A stretch of 64,000 bases of DNA from Acidobacteriota bacterium (lineage in GTDB: Bacteria > Acidobacteriota > Vicinamibacteria > Vicinamibacterales > UBA823), in assembly GCA_002730525.1 (NCBI GenBank), contig PCAK01000040.1, positions 62,001 through 126,000 on the forward strand, given 5' to 3'. The notes beneath the pieces were generated by a model, which was not told the DNA's origin, did not search any database, and saw only the letters and a list, made by a program, of their open reading frames with translations. Both the position numbers and the translations under genes were made by a program. Positions 63,101 to 64,000 of the stretch are shown piece by piece; position 1 is the first letter of the stretch; every line of letters begins with the position of its first letter.

Positions 63101-64000
63101 GGCCGGGCTCTACCAGTCGGCGCTCGCCTATGCCGATCTCGGTGAACTCCGGGTCGCGGCCGGCTGGGAGCACGACATCGAGGCCGAGACGCAGGTCGTG
63201 GCCACGTTGGTGCGCGGCGGTCGGCCCGACCCGCTTCCCGACGTTCGAGGGCTACTGCGCGGCGCCCCGGCGCGCGACCCGGATGCACCGCTGGTGCAGT
63301 GGGAAACGCCGATTCCCCCGGCGGAGGCCTACGCCATTCTGGCCGTCATGGCCGAGTATCCCGAGGCCACGACCTATCGGGTCGGCGGCAGCTATCTCGG
63401 GAAGGATGTCTGGGCGATGGACCTCATGGCGCCGATCGAGGCGTCGCACTGGTCGCACGCCAAAGCTACGACCTTCAAGCCGACCGTCGTCTACTCGGCA
63501 CGGCAGCACGCGAACGAGGTGTCGTCGACGAGTCACGTCTTGAAGTTGGCCGAGCTTCTGCTGACGGACGATGCATACGCAGCCCACCTCGACAAGGTGA
63601 ACGTCGTCATCCATCCGATCACGAACGCCGACGGCGCGCAGTTGGCCTACGACCTGCAGCTGCGCACGCCCAACCACATGCTGCACGCTGGCTACCTGGG
63701 CTCGCTGGGGGTCGATGTGGGGTCGGGGCAGTGGGACACCGACCCGATCTATCCCGAGTCGACGATCCGTGCCGACCTCTGGCGCACGTGGCTGCCCGAC
63801 ATCTTTCTCAATCCACACGGCTACCCGTCGCACGAATGGGTGCAGCTCTTTTCCGAGTACGCCGGCTGGGTGCGGAACCGCGTGACGCAGTCGCGCGACT
63901 GGTGGGGGATGCGCGGATGGTTCATGCCGGGCTTCAGCTATCTCGACGATCCGCGCTACCCGCGCCACAAGGACGCGGCGTTCGAAATCAGAGACCGGAT
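60132..64000 (+). CDS. Giant exported M14-family zinc carboxypeptidase (C-terminus beyond window)
   Basis: At least 1289 codons. The GTG at 60132 has GAGGAG five bases upstream, and a signal peptide ends ASLVGQ. Two related N-terminal modules begin with acidic turns: DRNGDGVID (Asp50) and DANSDLIPD (Asp332); each is followed by a strand and a VAARLG/LAARIG helix. A long unassigned middle region follows. From about residue 1090 the chain matches M14 peptidases: zinc ligands His1126 and Glu1129 in SARQHANEVS, the Asn-Ala-Asp-Gly segment PITNADGAQ, and His1229 in FLNPHGYPSHEW. Most M14 domains are 300-400 aa, so this is several times longer. The substrate is unknown, and a role in digesting peptides or peptidoglycan outside the cell is inferred. 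Confidence 0.85.
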   Translation, partial: MRPSRQRLVHLSGLVFCVFALSASLVGQEPAEPPLLTLGAVYDEGAVLQDRNGDGVIDFINVRFLLADPPGAADVAAAANVAARLGFESMGVDLPLTGEGASADAPIVAIGPAAAVRAGLSASALGLDDLTAGEGLVRVARAAGVPVIVVAGADDAGTLAAAELFAGRLPRVWDPKGATLADVTEALHEFLVQEDDGADASEDGVSIEVGQVRVVAGDAAIDRLEAVVEFDSVAALRRAEAALSELVAARSAPESDAGADGDAATADDAPALSYPGARLLQIDLLAEGVEVTIDFPRANGPDPKPMGVRPGAGAKRNLDLSSIYANDGFLGDANSDLIPDRTDILLVPSGDGVMRTIDLAARIGVETTGLSVPLAVPADAIENADSRPTLVLIGTEHPLVDELIEDDKFELPDLAPGQGLIHLVRPAFGSKSAIVVTGGDAAGLDRAIRQLAERFPHIWARGKDRPTLDTVEDDARRMLSGRTPIGQAATALYKLEQLAADLADRDLASVEVAVYVDKPDDRLVGQVRRTAEAALSAPEIDVVVESLDVQEARPVSVDGAPVGGEVQIPSEVDEFWQRFRTDVIPAVIWDEPINIVARLSEPPTMRARVEQQAVQELVDAGAMLSEVSVSVLSAYKQGYSWLYDAVRPRLARLPVARIEIRFAEIGPPPGWQQQAMFTPTRWLLELHPIDEVLARELDLPLEAIVFEKMPIGSPTYEVIAWDAAGGELLRQTFEPAVVVRSYFDQFPDYEKVRVTTGWLDARVGDRQVVDARIVTDPERFWDHFQGTTLPAIYDYVMALSDGKPRAADAPHFGELTVEVTLSEPDYQIGVDQEQIAPMEALHEEIYFATLHFFDVLGRYARGQALNYPGRVIPIVQAKSDGTAGTAAIRFTGFNSPRPGVEVRYREVDGGEGERRLDIPKVVLERPEALAAYVRAGRDGLERLDLRVKVDSELDERRELVKRTRAERVDEQIMSAAQVEAVVGHAERLREAGLYQSALAYADLGELRVAAGWEHDIEAETQVVATLVRGGRPDPLPDVRGLLRGAPARDPDAPLVQWETPIPPAEAYAILAVMAEYPEATTYRVGGSYLGKDVWAMDLMAPIEASHWSHAKATTFKPTVVYSARQHANEVSSTSHVLKLAELLLTDDAYAAHLDKVNVVIHPITNADGAQLAYDLQLRTPNHMLHAGYLGSLGVDVGSGQWDTDPIYPESTIRADLWRTWLPDIFLNPHGYPSHEWVQLFSEYAGWVRNRVTQSRDWWGMRGWFMPGFSYLDDPRYPRHKDAAFEIRDR

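Noticed and set aside
61839-63173. Long open frame antisense to the M14 peptidase gene
   Set aside because: High-GC shadow of a coding strand. The sense strand shows a signal peptide, zinc motifs and normal protein sequence.

Overview
The window is high-GC, gene-dense chromosomal DNA from a Gram-negative bacterium. No rRNA, tRNA, CRISPR array, prophage or insertion sequence was seen. The gene content is most like Acidobacteriota, possibly the Vicinamibacteria, but this is inference from gene families and not from a marker gene. Supporting families are TonB-dependent receptors with a carboxypeptidase-like N-terminal domain, secreted PQQ-type beta-propellers, DUF5916 outer-membrane proteins, PD40/CehA metallohydrolases, GH172, Tat-exported sugar isomerases, a very long M14 peptidase and many exported enzymes with clear signal peptides.

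Layout. 1-3.4 kb: two exported PQQ-like propeller proteins (minus strand, the first cut by the window edge). 3.6-9.8 kb: DsbA-like lipoprotein, a large TonB-dependent transporter, and a heme-copper-oxidase-like membrane protein followed by a VIT1/CCC1 metal transporter. 9.8-15.3 kb: amino-acid metabolism (frameshifted cyclase, D-cysteine desulfhydrase, threonine aldolase, DinB protein, PhzF protein), an aminotransferase remnant and a broken secreted protein. 15.3-20.4 kb: DUF5916 protein, alginate-export porin, a Crp/Fnr regulator and a hemerythrin-like protein, with Fnr-type palindromes on both sides of the regulator gene. 20.5-27.2 kb: universal stress protein, CNNM/CBS protein, trehalose phosphatase, and a sensor kinase divergent from two response regulators, followed by an ATP-grasp fragment. 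27.2-34.1 kb: exported subclass-B3 metallo-beta-lactamase fold protein, topoisomerase IV-type subunits ParE and ParC, Nudix CoA pyrophosphatase, exported cyclophilin. 34.4-39 kb: HEAT-DUF349 protein, exported TenA coupled to a potassium channel, and a helicase fragment.

39-46 kb is a metal-acquisition block. A His/Cys-bearing small exported protein precedes a ZnuD-like receptor, an FTR1 iron permease has a promoter and a Fur-like box, and a Cys/Met/His-rich small exported protein precedes an OprC/NosA-like receptor. 46-54 kb: PD40/CehA metallohydrolase, a stand-alone DGQHR-domain protein with a near-consensus promoter, a type IV pilin-like protein, a structured non-coding stretch, a circularly permuted D-amino-acid-oxidase-like Tat substrate, an adhesin-like membrane protein and an FAD oxidoreductase. 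54-60 kb: exported alpha/beta-hydrolase-like protein, triheme cytochrome c, and a phosphodiesterase/GH172/sugar-isomerase cluster. 60.1 kb to the end: the start of a giant exported M14 metallopeptidase.

Overall the region combines envelope transport (receptors, porin, FTR1, VIT1), periplasmic enzymes and regulation by redox or nitrosative signals and metals. Several genes are broken by single-base changes, two of them in short C runs. Uncorrected assembly errors must be excluded before treating those as biology.
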